DNA of 64,000 nt from Karalla daura (lineage: Eukaryota > Chordata > Actinopteri > Chaetodontiformes > Leiognathidae): positions 15,255,320 through 15,319,319 of the forward strand of contig CM055190.1 in the NCBI GenBank assembly GCA_029224185.1, in the 5' to 3' direction. Of this stretch, positions 22,001-44,881 are shown in pieces. Positions within the stretch are counted from its first letter, which is position 1. Each line of letters starts with the position of its first letter. The notes beneath the pieces are model-generated. The model was not told the DNA's origin. It was given only the letters and a program-made list of their open reading frames with translations, and ran no database searches. Position numbers and translations under genes: made by a program.

Positions 22001-25000
22001 GACAGACAGATTAATGACTGGCTCACCATAAAGATATATTATTCAAGGTCCTGAAATAACCCTCTCATCTTACAGTGGCCAGTGTTTTCTCTTTTTTTAT
22101 GCCCGTTTCCTCTCTATAGCTGCTATCTGTCGAAACCATCACAATGAAATGCAAATAGGATTTTCTGCATGGGGTACACTAGCACATGCTGCCACATTAT
22201 GAGCTTGAATGCGGGACTGAAGGCTACAAATGTGTTTAATGTGCTGGAGACCCAGGTTCTGAATGTGAGAGCATCACATTAACTCAACATTATGTCCTAT
22301 AATAGGAATAACTTAACCTTAAATGTACACACTGGATTCCTGCAGTAGGGGACTAGCAATTCACTCATTTGCTATATCTCATCATGGTTATTAATGCTGA
22401 AATTACTGCGACTGATCCAGCGATCCTTATAGCAACCAATCAGAGCTGCTCAGCACAGCAGGACGAGCTGTGCCAATGCATATTTTCTATGTAATTTCTG
22501 AGCTTCGCTGATAACTTTTCCTGTAATGTCTTGCAGGAAACTCATTGTCTGAAATTATATCTCAGACAAGTATGATTTTCTGAAATGGACTAAGACACTG
22601 ACTAATGTGAAGAGAGCAAATCTTTTCATCAATTTGGTTGTCTTTATGACTCAGTGATTTTGGGAAATTAAAATATAGTTACAGTTTTTAATACATAAAA
22701 TCTGTATGTGTATGTAATGAGCATGTTAATTTAAAAATGACTCATACAATGTATCACCCCATTGCACTATTGTGGCAGCTTATCATTGTCCATTTTTGAA
22801 AGATTTATGCGACTGTTAGTCTGTAGAATAAATAAGTGCGCTATAGACAGTGTGAAGTGCTTTTACCCGGTTGGCCACTCCTCTGGTAACTCAGACATTC
22901 GCTTCCACTCTGAGAAACCATTTTTCCAACTGAACAGTAGTGTTCCTTGTCCTCTTACATCAGTGGTAAGGTGATTCTGAAAACAGCAGGTGGCAGAAGT
23001 GACCATGTTCCATGGAGGCCCAACCCTCCCCACGATGACATCAAATGTTGACTAGGCTATGTTTACACAGAAATATTGACCTTAATCTTCACTCGATGGT
23101 AATTTGATTATGGTGCTTATATGAGGTTCTTCTTGAATATTCCATTCATATTCCTGATTATATGCTCGAGTAGGGCTTAGTAGGGTTACAACATGCCCAA
23201 ATTAAATTCTAAACAGTGCAGATGTTGTCCATGATCCCATCGTTCCTTATATTGAAATGTGGGAAAGTGGAGGGACAAGAATATAGCTGTCCATGTAGAT
23301 ATAGCTTATCCTCATTTAAGCGCCATTCAGTGTGTTACCTATGTGAGCCATGATACTACTTGTGTATGTGTGTGTGTGTGTGTGTGTATGGACATCATGG
23401 AAATCAGTGAATTAACAAAACTCGTGGGCAGATGACTTTCAGTTTAACTTAGTTTGTGTTACGTAAATCTTTGCTTTTGTGGTTGACTCAGTCCGTTTCA
23501 TGCTCAAAATGTCGTCTCTAAGAATACTGCTTGCCAACTGAATATTTTAAGCCTATTTCATCACATTTTGTTGCAAATAGTAATTTTCACTTTAGAAAAA
23601 AAAGGTTCCCACTGCACTGGCTGTCCTTCTATTTCTGTGCTGCTGCCAACACAGCAGACGCATCACAACAACATGGCAGCGTGTAAGTATGGACTATAAA
23701 ACAGAAGCATCAGCTATCTCCCACTAAAGTCTGTCGTCTCTTCCTTCTGTTGACAGTGTGTGACCCTCACATGCTGCTGGACAACATGAGATGTGACACG
23801 AATTAAACTTATTCATAATTCCTGCGATTAGCTTCCCAGTGCTGTTCACACTTGTGCGTGAGCTCCCCACTTACATAAACGATGAGTCACTAATGACTGG
23901 GAATCACAAATGATTATCATAATGAAGTTAGCCTCTCACCCTACACACGCTGGTTGTGAGCAACACCACATTCTCTAATATCTGTGAAGGAATCTGAGTC
24001 TCGCCTGAATGAAAGTGCTATTAAGCATTTGAGGCCAGCTTTTATTTCAAACATTAGCCACAATGAAGGTTCTGTCTTTTCCTATTATAGATTTTCCCTA
24101 CTTATAACAGTGTAAAGGGGTGAACCCTGTAGTCTCCTTATTCTAAATTTAGATGTTCCTATTCCTAATGATCTTGTGTGTGAACAAGCAATGCCTTTTA
24201 ACTTTTTTAACAGATGCCATGCATACAGACCTTCTGGTGGTCAAACTTAATAGCTCTTAAATGCATTTCCATTATAATTTTTTTGTGTTGGCAATGGTCT
24301 GACTTAATAATTAGCAGCACCACAAGGCAGATATTTGTGTTTTTTGGTAATACAATTTTTGTGTTCAGAATTAATTAGTGATGCTTAGCTAAATGCCACA
24401 AAGATGAAATGAAAGCGAAATAAAGATTTTGACGCAGTACATACCTGTAGAGTATTTGTTTTACACTTCCTGTTGATGAGGAAATTGGGCATGACAGTGC
24501 AGGCAGAAATATATCTTCTCATAAAGAATCAGCCCAAATATGGAAAGAACCTCTTGCTATAAATAATAGGTGTACGCCAATACGTTGACAGACATGTGAC
24601 CTCTCAAGCTTGGACCTTTTAGATGATAGGAGTCAGTGAGATAACACCGATATTACTTTTATCTCCCAGTGATAAATATGGAAATGAGTGACTGCCGATG
24701 AGAGGGATAGTTCTCATTGCAATGATTCAGCCCAGTCTGTAATATGTTAATGTCCATTCAGAAATGATTCTTATGACTTTAAAAACCACGTCATGTGCTT
24801 TCACAGCATCTCCAGAGATACAAAGCATCCTCTCATTTCTTTTATTTTACAGCCAGTTGCTTTCAGAGGTGTAGTATCTAAAAATGCAGTGCAATGCAGA
24901 ACAGCAAGTAAACATGACTTGGTTACAAAATAAAAGCACAGCACCATTAGCCACTGTACAACAGTATCACAGGAAGCTACAGCTGGCTTAAATCTTTCCT

Positions 25001-25679
25001 GAAAAAAAACAACAAAACAAAACAAAAAGGTTATTTACTCCGAGCCTTAATACCGTGCCATATAGCAGTGGAGTTTATTTACCTTAGTGATTCACTTCTG
25101 CTGACACTGTAACTCTTTCTCACAACTCTTCCTTCTCACAAGGGCAGGATACGCATGTGTGTTTTACACTTAAAAATTACACACCGTCTAAATATAATGC
25201 CACTTAAGTTAAATGTTTCATCTTCCACATTCATTTAGTACCAATACACTGACCTGAGATTGGGCCTCACAGTCTCTGATTAACAATAATAGGTGTACTG
25301 ACAGAATACAAACCAAGGAAAGCTACTGCTCACTTCTAGCCACAACTGTGGTTTCAGCCATAGAATTTGTTAAATGTAGTGTGCAACTTGTGATGATCGC
25401 CACAAAGTGTGAGGGCCTCAATCCACGACGGGTGACAATGGCCAGGAATGGTGGCTACTAGAATTAGACAGTCAAGTCAGTCCTGTTAGTAATAAACTTT
25501 TTTCCTGGTCACAGAAGGGTTTTTTTTACCACTTCCAATCAGGAGAGGTGTCAACGCCTTTCATCTGTCCTCCAGCTGCAAGCCACGGGCGGAGTGGCTA
25601 TTCTGGTTTTACAGCTGATATTTGATCAGGTCACTGTTCCACTCAGAGCATCATTCATGCCTTATTGGAAGAGTTTTCT
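19068..25679. other. 6.6 kb intergenic interval sec11a-alpk3, no gene recognised
   Basis: Starts with the GC-rich sec11a promoter. The rest is AT-rich with many stops in all frames and no ORF over about 100 codons. A (TG)n tract lies at 23361-23388. It should include the alpk3 3' UTR at the right end. A minus-strand AATAAA occurs at 25079-25074. In human, ZNF592 lies between SEC11A and ALPK3. I see no zinc-finger coding sequence here. Confidence 0.6.
19174..19205. promoter_or_regulatory. sec11a promoter: two opposed ETS/GABP-type sites
   Basis: ACTTCCGG at 19174-19181 and CCGGAAGT at 19198-19205 are reverse complements facing each other 16 bp apart, about 110-140 bp upstream of the sec11a ATG. 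They sit in a GC-rich segment followed by CCCGCCCACGCG. This matches the known pattern of TATA-less housekeeping promoters. No TATA box was seen. Confidence 0.55.
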
Positions 25680-36265
<10,586 letters not shown>

Positions 36266-36650
36266 CTTCCACCAGAGGAAATAAAAAAAAAACAATACAA
36301 AGAGATCTCCCAGAGGAAAAAAAAGTTTGTGCTTCTACTTTTTTTGTCTTTCCAGAAGGAGGAACAGAAACTGCAAGAGGGAAAACTTTGTTAGGGGAGA
36401 AAAATATATTAGGAAAAGTTGTATAATGAGATATGGAGACCCACACATAAAAAAACACAAACCTTAGCAAGGAATGTTGTAAAAGTACATCTCAGTCTTG
36501 GTCATTACCCACACAAGCAACATTCAGTGGTATTTTGCAGAGTTAACTCACCATTCACAGGTTTGTTTGCCTCCTCTGACAGATGCCCCACAGCACTGAC
36601 TCAAGGCACTGCGATTTCCAATCAAACATGAGCATGCGTAGGCTGCTGGA

Positions 36651-36660
36651 CTATTTATAG
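36651..36660 (-). promoter_or_regulatory. Combined TATA box / MEF2-type site upstream of alpk3
   Basis: CTATTTATAG on the plus strand reads CTATAAATAG on the minus strand. It fits both the MEF2 consensus CTA(A/T)4TAG and a TATA box (TATAAATA) oriented toward alpk3, 386 bp upstream of its ATG. MEF2 controls striated-muscle genes, the tissue where ALPK3 acts. This is sequence-only evidence; the long leader may also contain an intron. Confidence 0.55.
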
Positions 36661-38031
36661 TCGGCCTGCAAATAGGCACAGGAGCACATCACACTTTCCA
36701 AAACTTGCCTTTGGATCATTTTATATGAAATGATATACCGCGTCCAAAAAGAAAAAGAAGAGAATAAAAGAAAACTAGGTCAGGAAGTCAAAGCTTTGTA
36801 CAGGAAAAATCCTTAGAAAAGGGAGAATCAGTGATAATTCCAAGCCAGACAGAAAGCCATCCCAGGATTGATAAATCCCCAAATAAGTGGAGAGGGTTTA
36901 AAAGCAAGTTTGTGTCTGTTGCTGATGGATGCAGCAGAGAGAGGAGAGGAAACACTTGTGCGGTCAGTGTCTCTCCTCAGACTCTTCAGCTGTGTGTACA
37001 GACTGTAGTAAAGAATCATATGAGCCTGTCAGTCAGCCCGGATGACGCCTTCACTTCTAAGTCCATTAATGTGAGCAGCACATTCTTTCAGCCGACCAGG
37101 GTTACTTTCCAAACATCACAGCGACCTCTGTTTATCAGATGACCCGTTGAGTCATGAGCCAAACTGGCACCTTTTCTTAAGAGGAAAATAAACAAAAACA
37201 AATAAAGATTGATATTCTTTTAAAAACACAAATAAAAGTACAGATCCACTGCCTGAAATGGTGAGACCTACCAGGCTCTATGGCATGCATTGTCCAATGA
37301 GTGACAATTGCTTTGGATCCCCAGAGGAAAAGCAGTAGGAATAGAACAGCCTTATATAGGCAGAACCCACTGACTGCCAGAGAGCTCTTATCTTTACACA
37401 AGTGTGCACGTACACATACTGTTTCTGTCTCTCACATACACACACAACTTGCATTTTTTTGACCTGTCTCACACTTTGATACCCTGGTTATTTGTGTGTC
37501 ACGTCAAACAAGTCATGATTATACTCAAAAAGTCTTAAAATCCCTCTTATGAAGGCTTTATTTTAACCTTGAACTTGTTTTTACGCCTGGTAAACAAACC
37601 CTCAGTTCTTTGAACTGATAGCAGCTGGCACCGGGGCCGCTGTGAATTATAGCTTCCTGAATTGTGATCTCCTTGAATCGAGTTCAAAGGTATCAATCCA
37701 GATTTTCTCTCATGTTACGGCATAGGCTCATCACGTTTCACATGCCTATGCGCCGTCCGATCGGCTATTTTAATTTTTTTGTTCCGTCCATTCATCACGG
37801 TTTTCTGCAGCTCGTCCACTTTCCACTATTCTTGCCAGGGAGGAAGATGTACTGTTTGAACTTTATGGTCAAGGTCAGTTCATAGTAAGAGAAAGAAAAA
37901 CCTCTCACAAAATAAAAGCAAATCTCGAGAATAAAAACACCACGGTTTAACAGTGAACTTTGTTGCCCCAAAATGGACTCTCTCATTTTACGCCCACAGT
38001 GAGGCATTTCAGACTGGATTACATGAACAAT

Positions 38032-38034
<3 letters not shown>

Positions 38035-38112
<78 letters not shown>
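38035..38112. repeat. (CA)n microsatellite
   Basis: A 78-bp perfect CA array, about 39 units. It produces artefactual His-Thr or Val-Cys reading frames in several frames. Confidence 0.98.
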
Positions 38113-38114
<2 letters not shown>

Positions 38115-40687
38115 GTCTAGTGACAGACATGTACAGGCTGCAGCGCCTTGTGTATGTGTCGCTGCCAGTCCCCTGTGAGGGAGCTTGAAAACACAGTCGC
38201 CTCTGCGTGCTCTGTATATTCTGGACGGGGTGTGGACAGAGAGATCAAAGCACGGCTGGGCGTGTGGACCCCACAGGGGGCAGGAGACTCTGTCGTGTGA
38301 CCGTTTGACAGTGTATCCCCGCTTAATCATATTACCCAACTGTTCCGAGAGGGGTTTCCTGAAGCCCAACTGTATATGGAGAGAAACTGTGCAGTTTTGC
38401 AGCCATCTCCCGGGTGTCAATGCTTTCACGGACATCGATGTGCACATCAATTTTTTTTCCTGTAGAGTTTTATTTCAAGTCAAACATCTCTGATGTAATT
38501 ATCACTTTCTGAGTTCCGAGTTTTGAGTTCCAACGCTTCCCCTGAGGGCATGATTTCGGTGTTGCATGAGCATTGCCTCATGCTTTGCTATGTATAGCGC
38601 TCCTAAAAGGCCTGTTGTGGCCTTGCATTGGGAGATTTATAGAGGTGGTGTAGACGATGCTCCCTGAGATCACTGCCTCTGGCTTTGTTGACACCATTAT
38701 ACGTCTTAAGCAAACTTTGCACCATTAGGAATAGATGGAGAAGAAATAGCAGTCGTCGGTCATGATACCCAGAGTGGTAACGAACAGAATGGGCGCAGAG
38801 GTGAGGTGTGTGTGGAAACAGGGATGGACCACAAGGTTTGAAGCAGTTTGGACAACTGTCAGCTCTTCAGTTTCATGAAGGAATTTATTTACCAGCTCTG
38901 GTCCTGTCCAATAAATAGTGACCTTTCAGTGTGTGGTCACGAACCTTTCACTCACAACTCCTTCTTGCCCACCACTCCCTCATAATGATTTTTCTACAAC
39001 TGAACGAAAAAAAGTCTGGTTTTTGGTTTCAGTGTGGCTGATAATGGGAAAACAAATCGGTCTGCAGCAAACACAGTCTGCCTTGACTGTCACTCGTTCT
39101 ATTCAAAACGAATGTCAGCAGTCATTTCTCTATGCAATTACACAATCGAAGCAGAAAATGACCACGTTTAGACAGCAGCTTGTTTATCAAACTAAATGAA
39201 TAGATGTGCTTTGTGACTTTTCATGTAGACTGAATTCGAGACTAAATTATCTATTATCTGGCACTGAATCAACAAAACAGGTATCAAAGTCTGTGTTTTA
39301 ACCCTTAAATCATGTAAATTTGGGACTGATCCGCCAGTGGTTCCAGCACCTGCTGTTTTTTGCCAAACCGAGTATTTAAATACATTTGTTTTATTTTCTA
39401 ATCTTATTTCATATTAGTTCATATTTGTTTTTCCAAATATTTACAAACAAATTGATTTTTTTATTCATTGTGAATTCAATATCCGATGCAACTAACTCCA
39501 GTTATAAATCACTAGTATCAAAGCTACGTCAAACACCAGCTGCATGAGGAACACACTGTTCTAATCTGACTGGGATATCACAGCAGCCAGATCCAAGATG
39601 GTTTGAGTGGTGAGGTGTCGACACAGACAGACAGGGAGAGTGGGCTTGCCAGCGGATGGACAGGGGCGGGGAGGGCGGTTATTATTGGGATTTTGATCAG
39701 GAATTAATGTTTCATTCAGAAGCTGGATCCAAGTTAACATGTGTACATTGAAGAATAAACGCCACTGTATTTTGAATTTTTTTATACTTCCCCGTCTCTT
39801 TCTCTGGTGACACCTTCAGACATATCAAGTGAATCCCGGATGAATTTAGTGATTACGTTCCTCCGGACCGGAGGGGCTCTGCTGCGAGAGTTTATTAACA
39901 GCGTGGCCCGCTGCCAAGTGGACTCGCAAAACACACAGTCCCAGGCGCATGCACAGTGTGACGGGAGATTGTTTTGATGTTTGACAGGTCTCTGTGGAAA
40001 CTGAGCTTGGCTTTGTACGGGCGTCTGGCCGCGCTGCTCGGGTTGTGACATCATCTTCTGGATATTCACACCAGTGTCAGCTCCAAGGAAGCAGAAACAG
40101 GAGAAGACTTGACCCCCAAGGACAGCTGTTTCCAGCACACACACACTCGCTGTCTCTCCGTCTCACACACATCATGGCTTGACGCACAGCACACCCCGCC
40201 TCCAGCCAATCACATGTGTTGAAACATACAGTAGTTTGTGTTTTCTGCTACCGACAGTCTGACTGTTGCTTAATGTTGCAGGAAAGTGTGACAGACGTCA
40301 TGATGATTATGCTAAATTTGGCTCGATTCCTTTTCACATTACAGGAGTTGGCATAAAGACTATGAAAAATTAATAGATAACACTTCTGATTAGAAGAGCC
40401 TTTCTTGTGGGTTCTGTTTGGTTTAATTACTGCATCCTGGTAAAACATGAAAGTTTGCTGCTCAGTGTGAGGGTGAGCTGTCTCAAATCTCTCAACTGAG
40501 AGGAATTTTTGTTTCCTGTCCTACATTCAAAATGATGCAAAACCACACTTCTGACAGTCTAAAACCCTAATCATATCTCTCATATATTCTACCTTATCGT
40601 GATCTTTTTCATTAAGAAATAAGATTAATATACATTTTCAGCAATGTGTTTGATTCTGAAGGTGGAATTACAGCGACCCCTTGTGGT

Positions 40688-40693
40688 TTTATT
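40688..40693 (-). terminator. cry5 candidate poly(A) signal
   Basis: AATAAA on the minus strand about 228 bp past the cry5 stop codon, the first such signal downstream. Confidence 0.55.
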
Positions 40694-40920
40694 TGTCATT
40701 TGCTGTTCAAAGATCCTTCAGAGACTCAACTTGTCAGTATCTGAAATATATTTTAAAAAATGCTTGACATAATTTAATACAAAACAGTTATATAATGCAA
40801 AGGACAGAAGAATGAATAAAATACAATATTCCAAGTTGGACAGGCTGAAAAGAGGCCGGACAGGCTGAGAGAAGACCAGAGCAGCCCAGAGGTTCCAGTC
40901 CAGAGCGTAGTCAAGCACTC

Positions 40921-43900
40921 TCATTTCTTTTTCTTCTTTAGCATGTCGACAACAGATGGTGCACTGCGCTTCCCACCTGAGAGGAAAGCAAAAATAAGAG
41001 GAAATGCTGAAGGATTGTCTGCAGCTGTGACCAACATAATAACATCAAGATGCTCTCTGAAATACCTTGTTTTTTGCTGGGAGATTCTTCAGTGTCTTTG
41101 GATCTCTTGGAATAGGCCACCTTCATCCTCTGAATGTTCTTCTTGCTGATCACTTCGTGCTGTACAATAGGATGTGGGTAGTCTTTACCCACAATGCACC
41201 CTGCTGCTTGCTGGACACTGCGAGGTGCTTTCCATGGCTCATAGATATACGCAGCTGGGAACTTCTTCAGGAGAGGAAGGTACTTCCTTCAAGGGGAGCA
41301 GAGGAAAATAGACAAGGTTGTTAAATATCAACTATAAACATTCAGTTTATCGTTTCTGGAAAAGAGAACATACTAGTGCTATGAGACCCTGGGATCCAGG
41401 GGCCACTATGCTACATCATTTTTTTTTTTTTCTTATTCCTCTGTCAAATTTTGAACTGTGTGAACTGCAATCGTACTTAATGTAGTCTCCGTTTTTATCC
41501 GTCTTCTTGCCAAATGCCACAGGAGAGTAGACCCTGAAGAACTGGTGGAAGAAGGTGCTCGCTGAGAGCCACTGCCAGTTTCCAGCATTGAGAGCCCAGT
41601 CGCCGTCCAGTAACAGCTCCTCAAACACCTTCAGAGGAAACAATAAGAGAACCATTACATGAGTCTTGGTTTGCACCTCTATGAAGATGCCTCTATTTGT
41701 TGAAGACTCACTTATTCTGACCTAGCTGATACTGATTCAATGAGCATCATTTATACAAATAAAATGTACTGTAGCCGAGGGAAGGCATTTCATAAGGACC
41801 TAATCACAGTAGGGAAGCAATTATATCAGTGTTTATTACATGCGGTGATCGCCCCATGAAGATAGGAACCGTGATCCTGAATTTTATCCTTTTGATCTGT
41901 GACAACGTGCTTCTTATTTTTGTCCACAGCTACAGTGAGGCCAGAATCATTCCCACACCTTCTGCCCGTCCTCCCAGCTGAGCCACAGGTCTCCCCTGGT
42001 GAGGAAGCAAGCGACGGCATGCCGGGCCAAGTGGTGGATCCAGCCCTCCTGCCGCAGCTGAGTCATGATGGCGTCAATGAAGGGGAAACCAGTCCGGGCC
42101 TTATGAGAAATACACAACATCAGCATGGGATGGGTAATAATTATGATGCAATTAGATTATCTATATTCATTTCTTGCGACATTTCTCTTCTCATCACTTA
42201 CAGTTGAGTGTGTGACTGCAATAACTTTAGCTCATCACTCCACATGGCTTCAATCCAGATGTTTTGAGGCCCGTTTAGGTGCAGTGCTGCACATTTCAGC
42301 ATGGCTGGTTTGTAGCCTTGGCACAATAACAGCTTTCTTCAGGCAAACTCCACAGTGAAGGCCAATTTAGGCTCAAGCACCATTTCATTTCCACCAGCTA
42401 TCTTGCAGCTGAGACGAAAGTCTCTGAAGATCTACTGGACCATGACTCCTGCAGTTTCACCTCTTTATAAGAGTTAGAAAGACTCCTAGTTGGCATTTTG
42501 CTGTCTCTGGGTGACTTCTTTTCTCCCTTTCCTCATTTAATAAAAGAGGGAACGCGGTGCTTTTCTCATTGCTTGCCTTGACAACTCTTTCACTTTCCCC
42601 ACAACTTAATGTATGGAGCATTCTGTCAGTTTTCTGCATGATCGCTGTATTTCCATTTAGAGTAAAAAAAGTTTAAAGCGGAGCGTACCTCTCTCCATGC
42701 GGCCAGATATTCAGGGTTGGTGTCCCAGTCCACCTGGGTGCATACAGAGTTTCCCACCATCTTGTTGAAGTTGGGAATACCAAAACTGGCCGTGTAGAAG
42801 AACTCTCTCCACAGCAGCTGGCCATGCAGGGACACGGGGGGGTCAGAGTGCTTCTTCTGCAAGGAGGACAAATACAACCAGACACACAAGCTTCGTCACA
42901 ACACTAAAAACAGTGTTTTTGATGTTTATACATTTCAGACCCACATCTTGATGATTTCTTGTGTATCAGACAAACAACTGGTTTCTCATTACATCCATTA
43001 TCATACCCACTGCTTTTTGAAGTGACTCACCCCCTGGTAGACATCTGTCAGCCTCCACCAGAAGGTACGGGCAGACAGACAGCCCAGCGTGACATACGGA
43101 CTGAGGACGGTGGTGCTGGGGCTCAGAGAGTTCGGCGATGTCTGCGGCTTCTCAAAGCTACACACCCATCCCTGAACAAAACAGAAGATTAACTTTGGAA
43201 GCATAAAAATGATGCTCCTCCATCAGACTGTTGTGGCTGCATAGCTCCACAATACTGTTTACTAATACTAGTAATACCTACTAATAGTTACAGCTTGACA
43301 ATTCCAGAAATATCACATTAAGTTACAGCTGGCATTCTTTTAGATGCTACATACTCCCACTAGGAGGCGCTGCAACGCAGCCAAGATAGGAGAGCAGAGA
43401 GAATCCTTAAAATTGGTATTAATGGTAAAATAATAGTTTGTCACTGAGTTTCAGCACCAAAAGCACTGTTTTCATTACCAGTGACTTTTGCCATATCAAC
43501 TACACAGGTGCATGATGCTCCAATACCGTTCGCTTCATATGCTCGTCCAGCCTCTTCAGAGCCTCCTGTTCTCCTCCAGGGAACAGGTCCTCTCCCACAG
43601 CTAGATCATCGTGGCCCAGCTCCTCCAATGTAGGGATCCCATAGTCCTCCTCATGCTTCTCTGAACAAGGTGTCTTTGCATCTTTAAGAGGACAGATTTC
43701 TATGAATTAGCTTGAGGTGCTCATTCAAGTGTAGATAGCATTCTTGCCCTATACGTTACCAGTACCTTTCATATCTTCCATGGTGGGAGCAGGGATCGGT
43801 TTCTTGGGGGGACCGAGAGATTTCACGAGTGCCTGCATACGGTTATAAGTGAGGGGGGCCTTGCCATTGTTGTCCTCAATAATTCTGCAAAAACATAAAG

Positions 43901-44881
43901 CAACAGTCTTTTAAAATAAGAGATTTCAGGTATGCCAGCTGTCAATGGACAGGAAACTGCAGCTTGATATGTGCACATGCTCAACATCAGTGATACCTCT
44001 CTATGTCGTAAAGGGTGTGGGAGATTTTGTAGACGATGTCAACACCATGGTCTGCAGCCAGCGCGGACACCGCTTTGTCTCGACTCAGACTGTAGGGCTC
44101 CGTGTCGTACTCGTAGGTCAACTTTGTTACTTTCCACCTCTTGAACAGCTCGGGGAACACGTCCTCTGGCTTCCCTCTCACAACAAACAACCTGCAGTCC
44201 GACACAATGTGACATAATGTTAATACTACAGCAGCACAACCTAAGAAATGCTCACTGTCACTCATAAATCACTCATAAAAAATGTCTGAGTTGATGTAGG
44301 TATATGCTTAGCTAAGGTTTATTGTCCATAAAAATGGATTGCAAAACAAGTCCCACTGATTGTGCTTTCTGTGCATTGAAATTATACCTGAAATCAGTGC
44401 CTTATTGTTGCTGGTGAGTTGAACTGATGCCATATTCTGCTTATATAGTTTCTTGCTGACTTTCAGTATTCACTTTTCTCATAGATAAGTATGATTTATC
44501 TTGAAATCCGTCCTGTTTAAGATCTTCTACGTGTTCCCCCTGATACAGATAATTTTACACTGACAGTTGCAAATGTTTGTTATTGTCTTTACTGTCCACG
44601 TCAATGTGTGAGGTGCAGAAGGGGGAAAACATTCACAGACTCTGGATGTCCTCTGCATGTCTGTACCTGGAGTTGAGCTTCCTGAGGCTGAGGTCCAGGT
44701 CTTTGAGGGCCCCAATGAGGAACCTCCAGCGGTTGATCCCCACACAGGATTTGTTGTGGAGGTGCGGGTCAATGATGAACACTGGGAACAGCTGCTTACA
44801 GTCCCTCAGAGCGGCCATCAGGGCCGGGTTATCATGCAGCCTGAGTCCCTTCCGGAACCAGTGGATACAGGTATGAGACAT
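40921..44881 (-). CDS. cry5: (6-4) photolyase (cryptochrome/photolyase family)
   Basis: Flavoprotein that uses blue light to reverse UV-made pyrimidine (6-4) pyrimidone photoproducts in nuclear DNA. Exons (minus strand): 44881-44667, 44191-43997, 43884-43766, 43681-43527, 43171-43031, 42856-42689, 42099-41959, 41628-41477, 41286-41066, 40976-40921. They join in frame to 520 aa. The N-terminal antenna-binding fold starts with HWFRKGLRLHDNPAL. The FAD domain includes PSTTVLSPYV.LGCLS, QLLWREFFYT and GNWQWLSAS. The two active-site histidines of (6-4) repair fall at residues 354 and 358 (IHHLARH). The C-terminus is short and basic (DMLKKKKK), a likely nuclear signal, with no long circadian CRY tail. 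That and the closeness to frog (6-4) photolyase argue against CRY1/2. An upstream GTG extends the frame four codons, but ATG 44881 is the family start. Confidence 0.95.

Larger units (their letters stand above)
36266..40920. other. Intergenic alpk3-cry5, promoter and candidate ORF
   Basis: Contains the alpk3 5' flank (36266-37140) with a TATA/MEF2-like element and CAGCTG E-box (36987-36992), a (CA)n array (38035-38112), a GC-rich patch (39630-39680), an unassigned minus-strand ORF (39782-40054) with promoter-like sequence upstream, and the cry5 3' UTR at the right end. No other gene recognised. Confidence 0.55.

Noticed and set aside
37795..38450. ORFs of 111 and 143 codons with Val-Cys or His-Thr runs
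   Set aside because: Produced by the (CA)n array; no conserved protein around it.
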